A DNA stretch of 64,000 bases, taken from the NCBI GenBank assembly GCA_003567725.1, contig PWYU01000057.1, positions 1 through 64,000 of the forward strand, read 5' to 3'. Every line of letters begins with the position of its first letter. Positions within the stretch are counted from its first letter, which is position 1. Source of the DNA: Syntrophomonadaceae bacterium. GTDB taxonomy: Bacteria > Bacillota > Dethiobacteria > DTU022. This document shows, in pieces, positions 27,726 through 37,211 of this stretch. The position numbers and the translations under genes are program-made. The notes below the pieces were generated by a model. That model had not been told where the DNA came from and did not search any database. It worked only from the letters and a program-made list of their open reading frames with translations.

Positions 27726-28556
27726 TCAGAGCCCCAGGAGCCTCGATGCATTACCACCGAGGATATTTTGAATTGTTTCACTGCCCAAAGGCAATTTTTT
27801 AATGGCTCTAATATTACCTGCCGGATCGGTTATGCCAGGCCAGTCTGTTCCAAAAAGGACTTTGCCTGATACCCGTTCAAGTTCCGGGAAATATGTTAAG
27901 AGTTTCTGAGGAGGCAGTCCGGCTACTTCCATGTAGACGTTCTCATGAATACGGGTTAAAACAAAAGCCTGATCATACCAGAAGCCCCTTCCACTGTGGA
28001 CCAGGATTATCGGGAGGCCGGGAAAATCAACAGCTACTTCATCCAGGTAGAGCGGATCTCCATATTTTAACTTGGCTCCTTTAAAAATCGAAGTGCCGGT
28101 GTGGACCATTACTGGAATTTTCAGTTCTTCAGCCTGGCTGTAGAGCGGGTAAAGCCTGCGGTCATTGGGATAGCAGTGTTGATAGGTGGGATAGAGCTTG
28201 ACACCTTGAAATCCCTGTTCAATGAGCAGGTTCAGTTCCAGGCCGGTGTTTACGGTCAAGCTGGGGTTAATGCTGGCGAAAGGAATCAGCATTTTTTTAT
28301 CCTGGCAAAACCGCAGGACATATTCATTACTGCAAACTCCGGTTACCATGGGTGATATTTCCGCCATTACAACACCATAGTCAATGCCATTGTTCTGCAG
28401 GAATTTGCATAGATAATCCGGATCGGAAAAATCTTTGTAAAATTGGTCCCAATCTTTATCGGCATGCATTTTTTTGATCCAGTTTAGGGCCGTTTCGACA
28501 TAAAACTGATCATAGACTATGGGATGAATATGAAAATCAATGACTGGAGTTTTCAA
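27726..28556 (-). CDS. Amidohydrolase-2 family (TIM-barrel) hydrolase or decarboxylase
   Basis: The 276 residues show VIDFHIHP at the start (metal ligands), MVHTGTSIFKGA, ILVHSGRGFWYDQAF and VLFGTDWPG near residue 235. This set marks the amidohydrolase-2 superfamily, which includes aromatic-acid decarboxylases and hydrolases of ring-cleavage products. The substrate is not determined. The start is TTG at 28556 after GGGGACGGGCTTTA. It lies between a thiolase and a 2-hydroxyacid dehydrogenase, so a catabolic role is likely. Confidence 0.8.
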   Translation of the reverse strand: MKTPVIDFHIHPIVYDQFYVETALNWIKKMHADKDWDQFYKDFSDPDYLCKFLQNNGIDYGVVMAEISPMVTGVCSNEYVLRFCQDKKMLIPFASINPSLTVNTGLELNLLIEQGFQGVKLYPTYQHCYPNDRRLYPLYSQAEELKIPVMVHTGTSIFKGAKLKYGDPLYLDEVAVDFPGLPIILVHSGRGFWYDQAFVLTRIHENVYMEVAGLPPQKLLTYFPELERVSGKVLFGTDWPGITDPAGNIRAIKKLPLGSETIQNILGGNASRLLGL

Positions 28557-28589
28557 TAAAGCCCGTCCCCTTTAGAGCATAATTTCTCA

Positions 28590-29744
28590 TTATGCTTCCA
28601 TAATAATGACATTGGCATAAATGCCTACTCCGCCAATATTGTGAACCAGGCCGGTTTTTGCGCCGGGTACCTGGATCTCTCCCGCTTCGCCCCGGAGCTG
28701 CTGGACGATAGTCCTGACCTGGGAACCACCGGTAGCTCCAATTGGATGACCCTTGGAGAGGAGCCCGCCGTCGACGTTTACTGGAATTTTGCCTTCAAGG
28801 TAGGTTTCTTTTTTGCGGATTAACTCTACCCCACTACCGGGTTCAGCAAAACCCAGGTTTTCATAAGCCATTAATTCAGCGATGGTAAAACAGTCATGGA
28901 CTTCTGCGACATCGATATCTTGTGGTTTCACCGCTGCCATCTCATAGGCTTGAAGTGCAGCTAACCGGGCGCTTTCCAATCCGGCGTAAGCATCTCTGCC
29001 GGTTATGCTGTAAGAGGCAGTAGCGGAACCAATGCCCCGGATCCAGACTGGACGTGTTGAAAGATCTTTAGCCTTTTTCGCCGATGCCAGGATAATGCAG
29101 GAAGAGCCGTCGGCGTTGGCGCAGCAGTCGAACCTTTTTAAAGGGCTGGAAACGTAATCGCTCTCCATTATTTTGGTCATAGGGAGATCTTTTCTGTAAA
29201 CAGCCTTTTCATTTAGTTGTCCGTATTTGGCCGCTTTGATTCTGATCAAAGCAAGATCTTCTTCAGTGGTGCCGAATGTATCAAAGTGAGCCCTGGCATG
29301 CATGGCATAGTAGGCAGGCATGGTGGTGCCAAAAGGAGATTCCCACATTATATCTGCACCGCGGCCCATGCGTTCCTGGGAGTCGGCAGAAGATATCTCT
29401 GACATTTTCTGAAAGCCAATTATTACCACTGCTTCATGTAAGCCGCTTTTAATCAAGCTATAAGCAGTTTTAAGGCCGGTTGTACTTGATGAGCATACGC
29501 TTTCCACTGCAAAAGTCGGCTGGGGATTTAAGCCCAAATATTCAGCAATCAAACCGGAAGGGCTGCGCTGTTTATCATATTCCGGAGCGGAACAGATTAT
29601 TGATGCGTCGAGATCTTTGGCCGTAGCGCCTGCATCCTGCATCGCTTCTCTGTAAGCTTCAAAAGCAAGCTCCCTGATTGAACCTTCATAGTTCCTGACA
29701 AAATTGCTCTGCCCAACCCCGATTATGGCCACATCGTTAGGCAT
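28590..29744 (-). CDS. Thiolase-family acyltransferase (SCP2-type)
   Basis: The 384-residue protein has the nucleophile Cys in VESVCSSSTTGLKTAYSL near residue 84, VAEVHDCFTIAELMAYENLG near 280 and the GHPIGATGGSQVRT loop near 335. These place it with the SCP2-type or single-gene thiolases that often need a DUF35 partner. It probably cleaves or forms a 3-oxoacyl-CoA. The DUF35 protein encoded at 15597-16010 may be that partner. The ATG follows GGAGGAGGAATAATC. Confidence 0.87.
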   Translation of the reverse strand: MPNDVAIIGVGQSNFVRNYEGSIRELAFEAYREAMQDAGATAKDLDASIICSAPEYDKQRSPSGLIAEYLGLNPQPTFAVESVCSSSTTGLKTAYSLIKSGLHEAVVIIGFQKMSEISSADSQERMGRGADIMWESPFGTTMPAYYAMHARAHFDTFGTTEEDLALIRIKAAKYGQLNEKAVYRKDLPMTKIMESDYVSSPLKRFDCCANADGSSCIILASAKKAKDLSTRPVWIRGIGSATASYSITGRDAYAGLESARLAALQAYEMAAVKPQDIDVAEVHDCFTIAELMAYENLGFAEPGSGVELIRKKETYLEGKIPVNVDGGLLSKGHPIGATGGSQVRTIVQQLRGEAGEIQVPGAKTGLVHNIGGVGIYANVIIMEA

Positions 29745-29839
29745 GATTATTCCTCCTCCAATTATTGATCTAGGTAAAATTTTTTATAGTAGCTGTACAC
29801 CTGATACCTGGATTTTTCAATTCCAAGAATTGGTGGGTT

Positions 29840-30586
29840 TTAGGGCATAATCATTCCTCCATCAATGCAAAGGGTTTGCCCTGTGATATAGCTTGATTCA
29901 TCTGAAACCAGAAATACTACCGCCGGCCCAATCTCTTCAGGTTTCCCAAACCGCTTAAGAGGGATGCGCTCCAGGTATTTTTCTTTAAATTTGGGATCGG
30001 AGGCAATAACCTGTGTCATATCGGTTTCGGCCAGGGGAGAAATTGTATTCACTCTAATGTTGTAGCGGGCCAGTTCTTTGGCAGCTGATTTAGTCATGGC
30101 GTATACTCCGCCTTTGGCTGCCGTATAGTTTATTTGGCCGATAGTTCCCATCAACCCTGCTGAAGAAGTGACATTGATAATCGAACCTTTTTTTTGATCG
30201 ATCATCGGTTTGGCTACAGCTTGAAGGCAGTAGAAAGATCCACTCAGATTTATCCTCAATACTTCTTCCCACTGGTCCGGTGTCATCTTCCAGAGCATAG
30301 CCGGTTTGAAAATGCCGGCGTTATTAAAGAGAGCATCGATATGACCGTATGTTTCAAGTGCCCTGTTAACCATCTCAGATACCTGGCTGCTGTTACCAAC
30401 ATCTACCTGCTGGATCAGGGCCTGACGGCCCATATTTTCAATTTCTTTAACTACCCGGTCTTCCTTTTTTATGCTGCGGCTGGCCAGGACCAGGTTGGCA
30501 CCTTCCGAAGCTAGAGCCAGGGATACTGCTTCACCGATACCCTTGCTGGCGCCTGTTACAATAACCACTTTATCCTTTAAACGCAC
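29840..30586 (-). CDS. Short-chain dehydrogenase/reductase (FabG-like)
   Basis: A 248-residue classical SDR: VTGASKGIGEAVSLALA for NAD(P), NNAG, the catalytic Ser in NVTSSAGLMG, YTAAKGG with the catalytic Tyr and Lys, and a C-terminal YITGQTLCIDGG. In this setting it probably oxidises a 3-hydroxyacyl-CoA ahead of the thiolase. GTG start after GGGAGGTGTTTAA. It is the first gene of the minus-strand SDR-thiolase-amidohydrolase run. Confidence 0.9.
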   Translation of the reverse strand: MRLKDKVVIVTGASKGIGEAVSLALASEGANLVLASRSIKKEDRVVKEIENMGRQALIQQVDVGNSSQVSEMVNRALETYGHIDALFNNAGIFKPAMLWKMTPDQWEEVLRINLSGSFYCLQAVAKPMIDQKKGSIINVTSSAGLMGTIGQINYTAAKGGVYAMTKSAAKELARYNIRVNTISPLAETDMTQVIASDPKFKEKYLERIPLKRFGKPEEIGPAVVFLVSDESSYITGQTLCIDGGMIMP

Positions 30587-30934
30587 TTAAACACCTCCCG
30601 GTTGATTTTAGCTTTAAAAAGCGATTCTATGCGGCCTGCAATGGTTAAGCTGCACTATATTTTGCCGGCATATCCTATTTACCGATATGGTCTTACTGCC
30701 GTTACTGGTAGCAAGCGGAAATTCCATCAAAGTGAACCTCCCTTGAAATTCAAAAGATCATATTTTTACTTGAAATTTCTTGATTAGATTTGCATATTGC
30801 ACAGTATATACTTTTACTTAACACGGGCAGATATATTATTAATCAAATGAGATGTGATTAATGCCGCAGGCACTGCTGGGCTGCCTGCTATTCACCGTAT
30901 TGCTTGCAGATCGAACAGACGGGACTTCTAGTGT

Positions 30935-31180
30935 TTCAGCATTTGCCTTTTGCCCGGACTTCTTTTGTGATAAGCTCTATTCTAAGCTCTCACACGGTGG
31001 CGGCATCCTCTCTGCCAGCCTTCTTCTGGTCTCTTTTTGCAGGCAATTTCAAGCTTTCAATTGATGCGGGCCTGAATATTAATATCAGGTTTGCTGTCTT
31101 AATAAAAAGAAAGCTTAGCAGTCACGTTTGATTTTTTTATAAGCGACCGCGAGGTATTTGTTACACTATTGCCATTTTAA
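30935..31180. repeat. Diverged dispersed repeat, copy A; possible integrase-type transposase relic
   Basis: It aligns over about 240 bases with 62890-63125: GCCCGGACTTCTTTTGTGAT here against GCCCGGGCTTCCTTCATGAT there, then GGCAATTTCAAGCTTTCAAT against GGCAAATTTAAACCTTCACT. Both minus strands read a similar, broken peptide (LKLPAKRDQKKAGRED here, FKFAGEAKPKRSSRPE there) faintly like the Lys/Arg-rich part of integrase-type transposases. The coding origin is a guess. Confidence 0.4.
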
Positions 31181-31208
31181 TTAAGTTTAAATAAAAACAA
31201 ACATAGTG

Positions 31209-31267
31209 GAAATCCCTAAAAAGCATGGAAACAAGGTTAAAAAGTATGAAATCAGGGCTAACCCCTT
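31209..31267 (+). repeat. AAGCATGGAAACAAGG repeat, copy 2
   Basis: Second copy of the 58-base repeat, with AAAGCATGGAAACAAGGTTA then ATGAAATCAGGGCTAACCCC. Nearly identical to 16196-16253. Confidence 0.7.
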
Positions 31268-31418
31268 AGGATGAACACCCGGGACAGCCAGGGCAAAAGC
31301 AGAATAAAAAAGGCCGTTCGTGATATTAAAAGCAGGTTTTTGATATCCGTATACTGAATATTCATATTGGTGTAAAGTTTTATCAAACCTCCTGCTCCAG
31401 GAAAAAGGCGGTGGTCAG

Positions 31419-33134
31419 TTGAAGGGCCAGAATGTTTATCAGGTGGAGTGGAAAGAGAAGCCGGAATTAATTCTCATATGCAAAGTTAGTCCTAACTTTG
31501 AATCAATTGAACAGGTAGATACTTCCCTGCAGCGCACTCTGCAGGCTTCAGTAGATTATTTTGATTTTTGCAAGGCTACCTTGATGCTGCTTCGTGAAGG
31601 CAAAATGCCAGTTTGCTGGCATGCTTCCAAAGACAAAAAGAATCCTGGCAGCGGGACTGTAGTTCATTCTGAGCGCTGTATCCAGTTAAATGATTATCTT
31701 TCCGATCCGGAAAACAGCAGTAAGAAGAAACTTCTTGATCCCCTTTCGCCAATTATATCGACAACCTTGCCGGTATTTTTAAAAGCCGGGGATCCGGTAG
31801 GAAAGATGGAAATCGGCATCTTCAATACAGATTATCAAACCGGGGAGTACATGCTTGCCAAAGCTGTTTCTTTGGGCAGACACATGGCTGATATTATTCA
31901 GGAATCGCTTTTCCACAGGCAAAAAGATCGCCACTTGAGAAAGTTTTCTATCTGGTTGGAAATGATTAACACGATCAGCTCCACTCTTGACATCAGGCAG
32001 GTTCTTCATGTTGTGGCTCAGTTAACGGCGGATCTTTTTTCAGCAAGAAGCTGTATTTATTTACTTGATAATGAAGAAGAAACCTTGATTCCAACTGTAG
32101 CGGTGGGTAGTTATGACCCGGTTTTGAAAAAAAAATTTAAAGCGCTTCAAGGTAGGAAATTATTCCCAGCTATGCAAAAAGCGATTAAGGTTGAGCAGCC
32201 GGTTGTGGTGACGCCTAAAAACAGTGAAAAAATGCTAACCAGAGAAATTGTGAATGATTTTGACTACGGCTGGGTTGTTTTGGCCCCTATAATGAGCAAA
32301 GAAAAAACTATTGGCATTATGCAGGTGGATCAACCTCCTGAGGCTGAAGGCTTTGATAGTGAGGAGGTCGAAATTATATTTGCAATTGCTCGCGCTACTG
32401 CTGTGGCCATAGAGAATGCCAGGCTAATCGATATGCTTGGTCAAAAGGAACAACTCCTGCATCAGTTAGTCAATAAACTGATTACAGCCCAGGAAGATGA
32501 GCGCAAATTTATAGCCGCCGATTTGCATGATGGAATTATACAATCCCTTTTAGCGATTTGGTACCGCTTGCAGCGTCTTTCAGCGGATGAAGAGATGAAA
32601 CCGCAAAAATGGCAGGGCGAAATAACAGAATTAACGGGAGTGCTCAATGATCAGATTCAGGAAATCAGGCGAATCTTATATGATTTACGGCCGATTATAC
32701 TGGACAATTATGGACTGATCCCGGCTGTTGAGGCTCATGTCAATCATATTAGTGAAAAGCAAGATTTACCCGTTGAGCTAAATATCAGTGGTGTAAAGCA
32801 AAGGCTGGCCTCCAAAACGGAGGTGGCCCTGTTTAGAATATTGCAGGAAGCGTTGACCAATGTGATCAAACACGCTGGTGCTTCACATGTTAAAGTTAGC
32901 CTTGAGCTGGGAGAAGAAAGCGTAGTTTTGGTTGTCGAAGATGATGGTTCCGGTATAAACAATAATCATAATGATCAAAAAAATCCATTGCACCGCCTGG
33001 GCCTGGCCGGGATCAATGAGCGGGCCCTGCTTCTGGGCGGCAACTGCAAAATCGACTCCAGACCCGGCAAAGGGACAAAAATAAAAGTCAGCATTCCCGT
33101 TAAAACCACATCCAGGGAGGAGCCAGGAAAGTGA
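31419..33134 (+). CDS. Cytoplasmic GAF-domain sensor histidine kinase (NarL-system type)
   Basis: The 571-residue protein has no membrane segment. Residues about 185-345 form a GAF domain (MINTISSTLDIRQVLHVVAQ to ATAVAIENARLI). The HisKA_3 box IAADLHDGIIQSL puts the phosphorylated His near residue 370, and the HATPase domain has LFRILQEALTNVIKHAGAS and VVEDDGSGIN. It should phosphorylate the regulator encoded next, whose GTG overlaps its stop by four bases. The N-terminal 180 residues may be another sensory domain; the ligand is unknown. The start is TTG at 31419, with only a modest ribosome site. Confidence 0.9.
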   Translation: MKGQNVYQVEWKEKPELILICKVSPNFESIEQVDTSLQRTLQASVDYFDFCKATLMLLREGKMPVCWHASKDKKNPGSGTVVHSERCIQLNDYLSDPENSSKKKLLDPLSPIISTTLPVFLKAGDPVGKMEIGIFNTDYQTGEYMLAKAVSLGRHMADIIQESLFHRQKDRHLRKFSIWLEMINTISSTLDIRQVLHVVAQLTADLFSARSCIYLLDNEEETLIPTVAVGSYDPVLKKKFKALQGRKLFPAMQKAIKVEQPVVVTPKNSEKMLTREIVNDFDYGWVVLAPIMSKEKTIGIMQVDQPPEAEGFDSEEVEIIFAIARATAVAIENARLIDMLGQKEQLLHQLVNKLITAQEDERKFIAADLHDGIIQSLLAIWYRLQRLSADEEMKPQKWQGEITELTGVLNDQIQEIRRILYDLRPIILDNYGLIPAVEAHVNHISEKQDLPVELNISGVKQRLASKTEVALFRILQEALTNVIKHAGASHVKVSLELGEESVVLVVEDDGSGINNNHNDQKNPLHRLGLAGINERALLLGGNCKIDSRPGKGTKIKVSIPVKTTSREEPGK

Positions 33135-33862
33135 CCATTAGCATAATTATAGTTGACGACCACCCGATGGTCAGAGAAGGATTGACCAACATGCTCGATA
33201 ATTGCGAAGAGATAACCGTGACCGGAAGCTGCGGAGACAGTAGAGAAGCTCTAGAAAAAGCTGAAACACTTAATCCCGAGATCATCTTGATGGATATCAA
33301 AATGGAGGGAATAAACGGGATTGAATCAGCCCGGCAGATTTTAGCTCGAAAACCTGATATTAAAATTATTTTTTTGACTGTTTTCGAAGATGCCGAATCA
33401 ATTCGCCTGGCTCTGCAGGCCGGAGCTTCCGGTTACATCCTCAAGCATGTCAGCCGTCAGAACCTGATTGATACAATCAAAAGGGTGCATGCCGGTGAGA
33501 CCATTATCGATCAATCTGTGTTCAAACAAATAGTAAACGACTATACCCGCTTGAGCAAAAAGCATACCGAAGTTAAATCCTTTAATAAAGAAGAGGAGCC
33601 GGTTGAATTAACCCCCAGGGAGCAGGAAATATTAAGGCACCTGGTTCGGGGCCTAACCAATAAAGAAATATCGTCAGCTACAAACCTGGCCGTTGATACA
33701 GTAAAAACACATCTGCGCAACATTTATCGAAAACTTCAGGTTAAAAACAGGACCCAGGCTATTTCAATGGCTGTAAAATTGAGCAGAAATAGTGCAGATA
33801 GCCTGTTCATTATTGAAAGGCCTACATTCGAAGATTTTAGTGATGATAATACAGATACTTGA
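33131..33862 (+). CDS. NarL/LuxR-family response regulator
   Basis: The 243-residue protein has a receiver domain (IIVDDHPMVREGL; phospho-acceptor Asp in ILMDIKMEG near residue 54; Lys in ASGYILKHVSRQ) and a C-terminal LuxR helix-turn-helix (LTPREQEILRHLVRGLTNKE, then VDTVKTHLRNIYRKL). A linker of about 25 charged residues and a tail of about 25 residues are extra. Its GTG start overlaps the kinase stop. Targets are unknown; the neighbouring TRAP and catabolic genes are candidates. Confidence 0.93.
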   Translation: MTISIIIVDDHPMVREGLTNMLDNCEEITVTGSCGDSREALEKAETLNPEIILMDIKMEGINGIESARQILARKPDIKIIFLTVFEDAESIRLALQAGASGYILKHVSRQNLIDTIKRVHAGETIIDQSVFKQIVNDYTRLSKKHTEVKSFNKEEEPVELTPREQEILRHLVRGLTNKEISSATNLAVDTVKTHLRNIYRKLQVKNRTQAISMAVKLSRNSADSLFIIERPTFEDFSDDNTDT

Positions 33863-34015
33863 TGCTATTTTACCAGCATAACAAAATGCTTATCTAAACT
33901 CTAATATTCAAATGATCTGAGATTTATTTTTACTGATAGATTGATGATGAGATTTTTCCCATGCGTTATAAGCTGCAATTTATTGCATTTCCCTGGCTCT
34001 GGTGTCCTGAGAAGA

Positions 34016-34058
34016 ACAAGAGACATACCGCAAAATTCTATTCCGGTATGTCTCTTGT
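34016..34058. terminator. Bidirectional terminator between the response regulator and TRAP genes
   Basis: ACAAGAGACATACCG (34016-34030) pairs perfectly with CGGTATGTCTCTTGT (34044-34058), loop 13 bases, midway between convergent genes. Confidence 0.75.
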
Positions 34059-34112
34059 ATATTGCTTCATCCTTCTATTATCAAAGCTTTTAAGCTAAGA
34101 TTTTCAAAGTTC

Positions 34113-35417
34113 CTAATCGGCAAAACTCGGCAGGTAAAGGGCAATTTGGGGAAAGGCCGTAATAAGGATGGCACAGATAATAATTGCCACTAAGTACCAT
34201 CCGACTCCGCGGAATATTTCCATCACCGGAGTTTCCCTGTCCACACCTGCCACAACATATACATTAGCTCCTACCGGAGGCGTTATAACCCCCATACCCA
34301 GGGCCAATACAATAATTACCCCAAACCAGATCGGGTCGAAACCCAGTTCAACGGCCACCGGGTAGAAAATTGGCACTGTTAGTAAAATCAAAGCCAGCGC
34401 GTCTATAAAAAAACCAAGGATCAGGTATATTAAAAGGATTACAGCGATGATCGCTACAGGAGGAAGGGGCAGTTCTACGGCCCAGGTGGCAAGGCCTCTG
34501 GGAAGCCCGGTGACACCCAGAAAGCGGCCGTATATAGCCGCTGCGGCAACGAGAAACATGATCATAGCCGAGATGCGGACAGAATCTGTCAGAGATTTCT
34601 TAAAGCCGTCCCAGCTCAGCTGGCGCCTGATCAGGGCCACTACCAGGGTAGAAAATACCCCTACCGCTCCTGCTTCGGTAGGAGTAAAGATGCCGCCAAA
34701 AAGGCCTCCCATCACCGCGATAAAGATAATAATTACTTCGACCCCGCCACTTATTACAGCTCTGATCTTTTCGGACCAGGCCACGCTTTCCCCTGCCGGT
34801 GCCAGTTCAGGTTTACGGACAGTTTGTAAGTAGGCAGCCAGCATAAAAAGGACCATTAAGAGTATTCCAGGGAAAATACCAGCCATAAAAAGGCGGCGGA
34901 TAGACTCACCGGCGGAAACTCCATAGAGGATAAAAATGACACTGGGCGGAATCATTACGCCCAGAATGGCGGCAGCGGCGATTGTGGCTGTGGAAATAGA
35001 ACGATTGTAGTTATATTTTTTCATTTCCGGAAGGGCTACGGCGCTCATAGTGGCAGCAGTAGCGGTTGTCGAGCCGCAAATTGCTCCAAATGCTGTACAG
35101 GCCGCAATGGTTGCCAAAAGCAAACCTGCTTTTAAACTGCCCATAACTTTATAAGTGGCATCGTAGATCCGCGAGCTTAAACCGGAGTAAAAGGCAATAT
35201 AGCCCATCCAAACAAACATAGGAACCACTAGAAGAGAGTAGGAAGCGAAGGTATTATAAATAGCCTGGCTTGAAACTGAAAACATGGCTTCTGGAGTTCT
35301 GACAATGGCAAATCCTGTCATTCCAACCACCAGCATAACATAGGCTACTGGCATTCGGGCGAAAAGGAAAATGAACACGAATAAGATTGATATGATCCCG
35401 ATCTGGATTGGGCTCAT
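34113..35417 (-). CDS. dctM: TRAP transporter large permease (DctM)
   Basis: The 434-residue membrane protein has about 12 hydrophobic segments and DctM features: TAFGAICGSTTATAATMSAV near residue 105, ILGVMIPPSVIFILYG near 150, TPTEAGAVGVFSTLVVAL near 248 and MGVITPPVGANVYVVAG near 375. With DctQ and DctP it imports an organic acid using an ion gradient. Its start overlaps the dctQ stop by four bases (ATGA-type). Confidence 0.95.
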   Translation of the reverse strand: MSPIQIGIISILFVFIFLFARMPVAYVMLVVGMTGFAIVRTPEAMFSVSSQAIYNTFASYSLLVVPMFVWMGYIAFYSGLSSRIYDATYKVMGSLKAGLLLATIAACTAFGAICGSTTATAATMSAVALPEMKKYNYNRSISTATIAAAAILGVMIPPSVIFILYGVSAGESIRRLFMAGIFPGILLMVLFMLAAYLQTVRKPELAPAGESVAWSEKIRAVISGGVEVIIIFIAVMGGLFGGIFTPTEAGAVGVFSTLVVALIRRQLSWDGFKKSLTDSVRISAMIMFLVAAAAIYGRFLGVTGLPRGLATWAVELPLPPVAIIAVILLIYLILGFFIDALALILLTVPIFYPVAVELGFDPIWFGVIIVLALGMGVITPPVGANVYVVAGVDRETPVMEIFRGVGWYLVAIIICAILITAFPQIALYLPSFAD

Positions 35418-35914
35418 GGGGCTTCACTTCCTTTTACGACGGTAATTGCAGCTTTGATCATGTCCAGCAGCAGAACAAGGACTAACATGATAAAACCAAA
35501 AGCAACCAGGTAAATAGAAGGTGCAATAGGAATTCTCAAATGTCCGGTTTCATAACCGGCTATCATCCGTTCGTGGGCAAAAAAAACTAATTCTCTGGCC
35601 AGTATATAGGAGAAGAAAAGAGCGATAATACAGACAAATAGTTCAATCAATCCCTGGACACGTGGTGAAAAACGTTCCACCAGGATTCCGACCATTATGT
35701 GGCCTTTCATAATGGCTGTATAGGCCACTCCCAACCCGAGCAGGACAGCTCCTGACATCTCTACCATTTCCACAGCTCCACCTATAGGCCGCCATGGTAT
35801 GCGAATAATCACGTTGGTCACAGTAATGGCCATGACTACGACCATGGCCAGTTGGGCTACCTGGGCTGTTCGCCAGGTTAGATTTTGCACAAATCTGTCA
35901 AATAAGTTTAGCAA
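35414..35914 (-). CDS. dctQ: TRAP transporter small permease (DctQ)
   Basis: The 166-residue protein has four hydrophobic segments and the DctQ-like VEMVEMSGAVLLGLGVAY and KGHIMVGILVERF stretches. I prefer TTG at 35914 because AGGGGG lies nine bases upstream. GTG at 35977 extends it by 21 residues but has no ribosome site. It is coupled to dctM. Confidence 0.88.
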   Translation of the reverse strand: MLNLFDRFVQNLTWRTAQVAQLAMVVVMAITVTNVIIRIPWRPIGGAVEMVEMSGAVLLGLGVAYTAIMKGHIMVGILVERFSPRVQGLIELFVCIIALFFSYILARELVFFAHERMIAGYETGHLRIPIAPSIYLVAFGFIMLVLVLLLDMIKAAITVVKGSEAP

Positions 35915-36071
35915 GTATAACCGCCCCCTGTTGTAAGCATTTTTAAATGTACTGATTTGATTAGAGAGGGCTTCCACTTTTACAAGGGTTAAAGCCTCGA
36001 GGACGGTGTAAGCCCTCTCCTTAGGACTGGCAGATCATTGAAACAAGTTAGCAGCTCATAGCCGTTAAAGC

Positions 36072-37211
36072 CTAATTGCCATAGCCTCCATATTCATCTG
36101 AATGCTTGGCATCGAGTTCCCGGGCAAGATCCATGATTTCATCTCCCGGTAATCCGGCAGCATTTGCATTTTCAACCCACTCTTCCATGATCGGATCGAT
36201 TAAATCAACCCAGCGATCCCATTCATCTTCGTCGAGTTCGATTACTTCCATACCGTGTTCTTCGACACCAAACCGCTGGCCTTCCACGGTGTGATCTGTT
36301 CTCAACTGACCATACTCAATAACATATTTTTCATTTACTTCGTCGAAAATTTGCTGAACTGATTCAGGAAAGGCGTTCCAGGTATCCCAGTTCATCACTT
36401 TCATAAAAATGATGTTATAAGTAGGCGGGCACTTGGTAATATAATCAGTTACCTCCGCCAGGCGGAAGCCCTTAAGTGTATCGGTCGGGGCAAGCAGCCC
36501 GTCGACAACCCCGGTTTCAATATTCTCGTACGAGGCTCCCATTCCGAATGAAACCGGGTTAGCCCCAAGGGCGGTAACCCAGGGAATGGTTCCCCCGACG
36601 GCCCTGATGTCAAGGCCAGCCAGGTCATCCATTGTTTCAACCCTGGTATTGGTCATGAAATCGCCGGGACCGGTAGCCCAGAAGTGCATAATTTTAACAT
36701 CAGCATATTCTTCCTGAAGCGGTCCATATTGTTTCCAGGCTTCATGCATGGTCACAGCAGCTACCAGGGCGTTGTCGTTCTTGAAGCCGGGCTGTTCAAA
36801 AGCATCTGTTATAGGGAATACGCCCGGCGTATAGGCAGGGCAGGGGGTCCCAATGTCAGCAACCCCATCGGCAACCCCGCCGTAAATCTCGGGCATTTCA
36901 AGCAAAGCCTGGGCGTAATGCCAGTTAAAATCAATACTGTGCGGAGTTTCTGCTTCCACACGGTCCGAGATTTCCTGGGCCCAGCCTTTATGGCCGTCCG
37001 CTACCTGAAAATCGCCTTCGGGCCAGAAAGTGGCGAATTCCAGAATGAAACTCTGACCTTCTTCTTCTGGTTCATCAGGTTCATCAACCGGGTCGTCATC
37101 CGGTTCATCAATCGGATCCTCTTCCGGCTCTTCATCTGCTTCACAACCGCTGATTGCGGGTACTATCACCAGTATTAGAATAAGCATTAACAAGAGAAGC
37201 TTGGTCTTCAT
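36072..37211 (-). CDS. dctP: TRAP transporter solute-binding lipoprotein (DctP)
   Basis: This 379-residue protein has a lipoprotein signal peptide with lipobox AISGC (Cys 23), so it is tethered outside the membrane, as expected in a Gram-positive. Residues 24-52 are an unusual acidic spacer of repeated D/E-P units. The rest is a DctP fold (RVEAETPHSIDFNWHYAQAL, LAGLDIRAVGGTIPWVTALG, GVVDGLLAPTD). It captures an organic acid for DctQM. It lies 158 bases upstream of dctQ; the ATG follows AGGAGGGTCAAGTA. Confidence 0.93.
   Translation of the reverse strand: MKTKLLLLMLILILVIVPAISGCEADEEPEEDPIDEPDDDPVDEPDEPEEEGQSFILEFATFWPEGDFQVADGHKGWAQEISDRVEAETPHSIDFNWHYAQALLEMPEIYGGVADGVADIGTPCPAYTPGVFPITDAFEQPGFKNDNALVAAVTMHEAWKQYGPLQEEYADVKIMHFWATGPGDFMTNTRVETMDDLAGLDIRAVGGTIPWVTALGANPVSFGMGASYENIETGVVDGLLAPTDTLKGFRLAEVTDYITKCPPTYNIIFMKVMNWDTWNAFPESVQQIFDEVNEKYVIEYGQLRTDHTVEGQRFGVEEHGMEVIELDEDEWDRWVDLIDPIMEEWVENANAAGLPGDEIMDLARELDAKHSDEYGGYGN

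Larger units (their letters stand above)
30587..31418. other. 830-bp intergenic region with repeat relics
   Basis: No supported gene. It holds a diverged repeat (about 30935-31180) related to 62890-63125, and a copy of the AAGCATGGAAACAAGG repeat at 31209-31267. The short plus-strand frames here overlap the repeat and lack ribosome sites. Confidence 0.6.

Noticed and set aside
30861-31131. Short plus-strand frames rich in Leu, Phe and Ser
   Set aside because: They overlap the diverged repeat, lack ribosome sites, and the minus strand gives the better shared peptide with the second copy.
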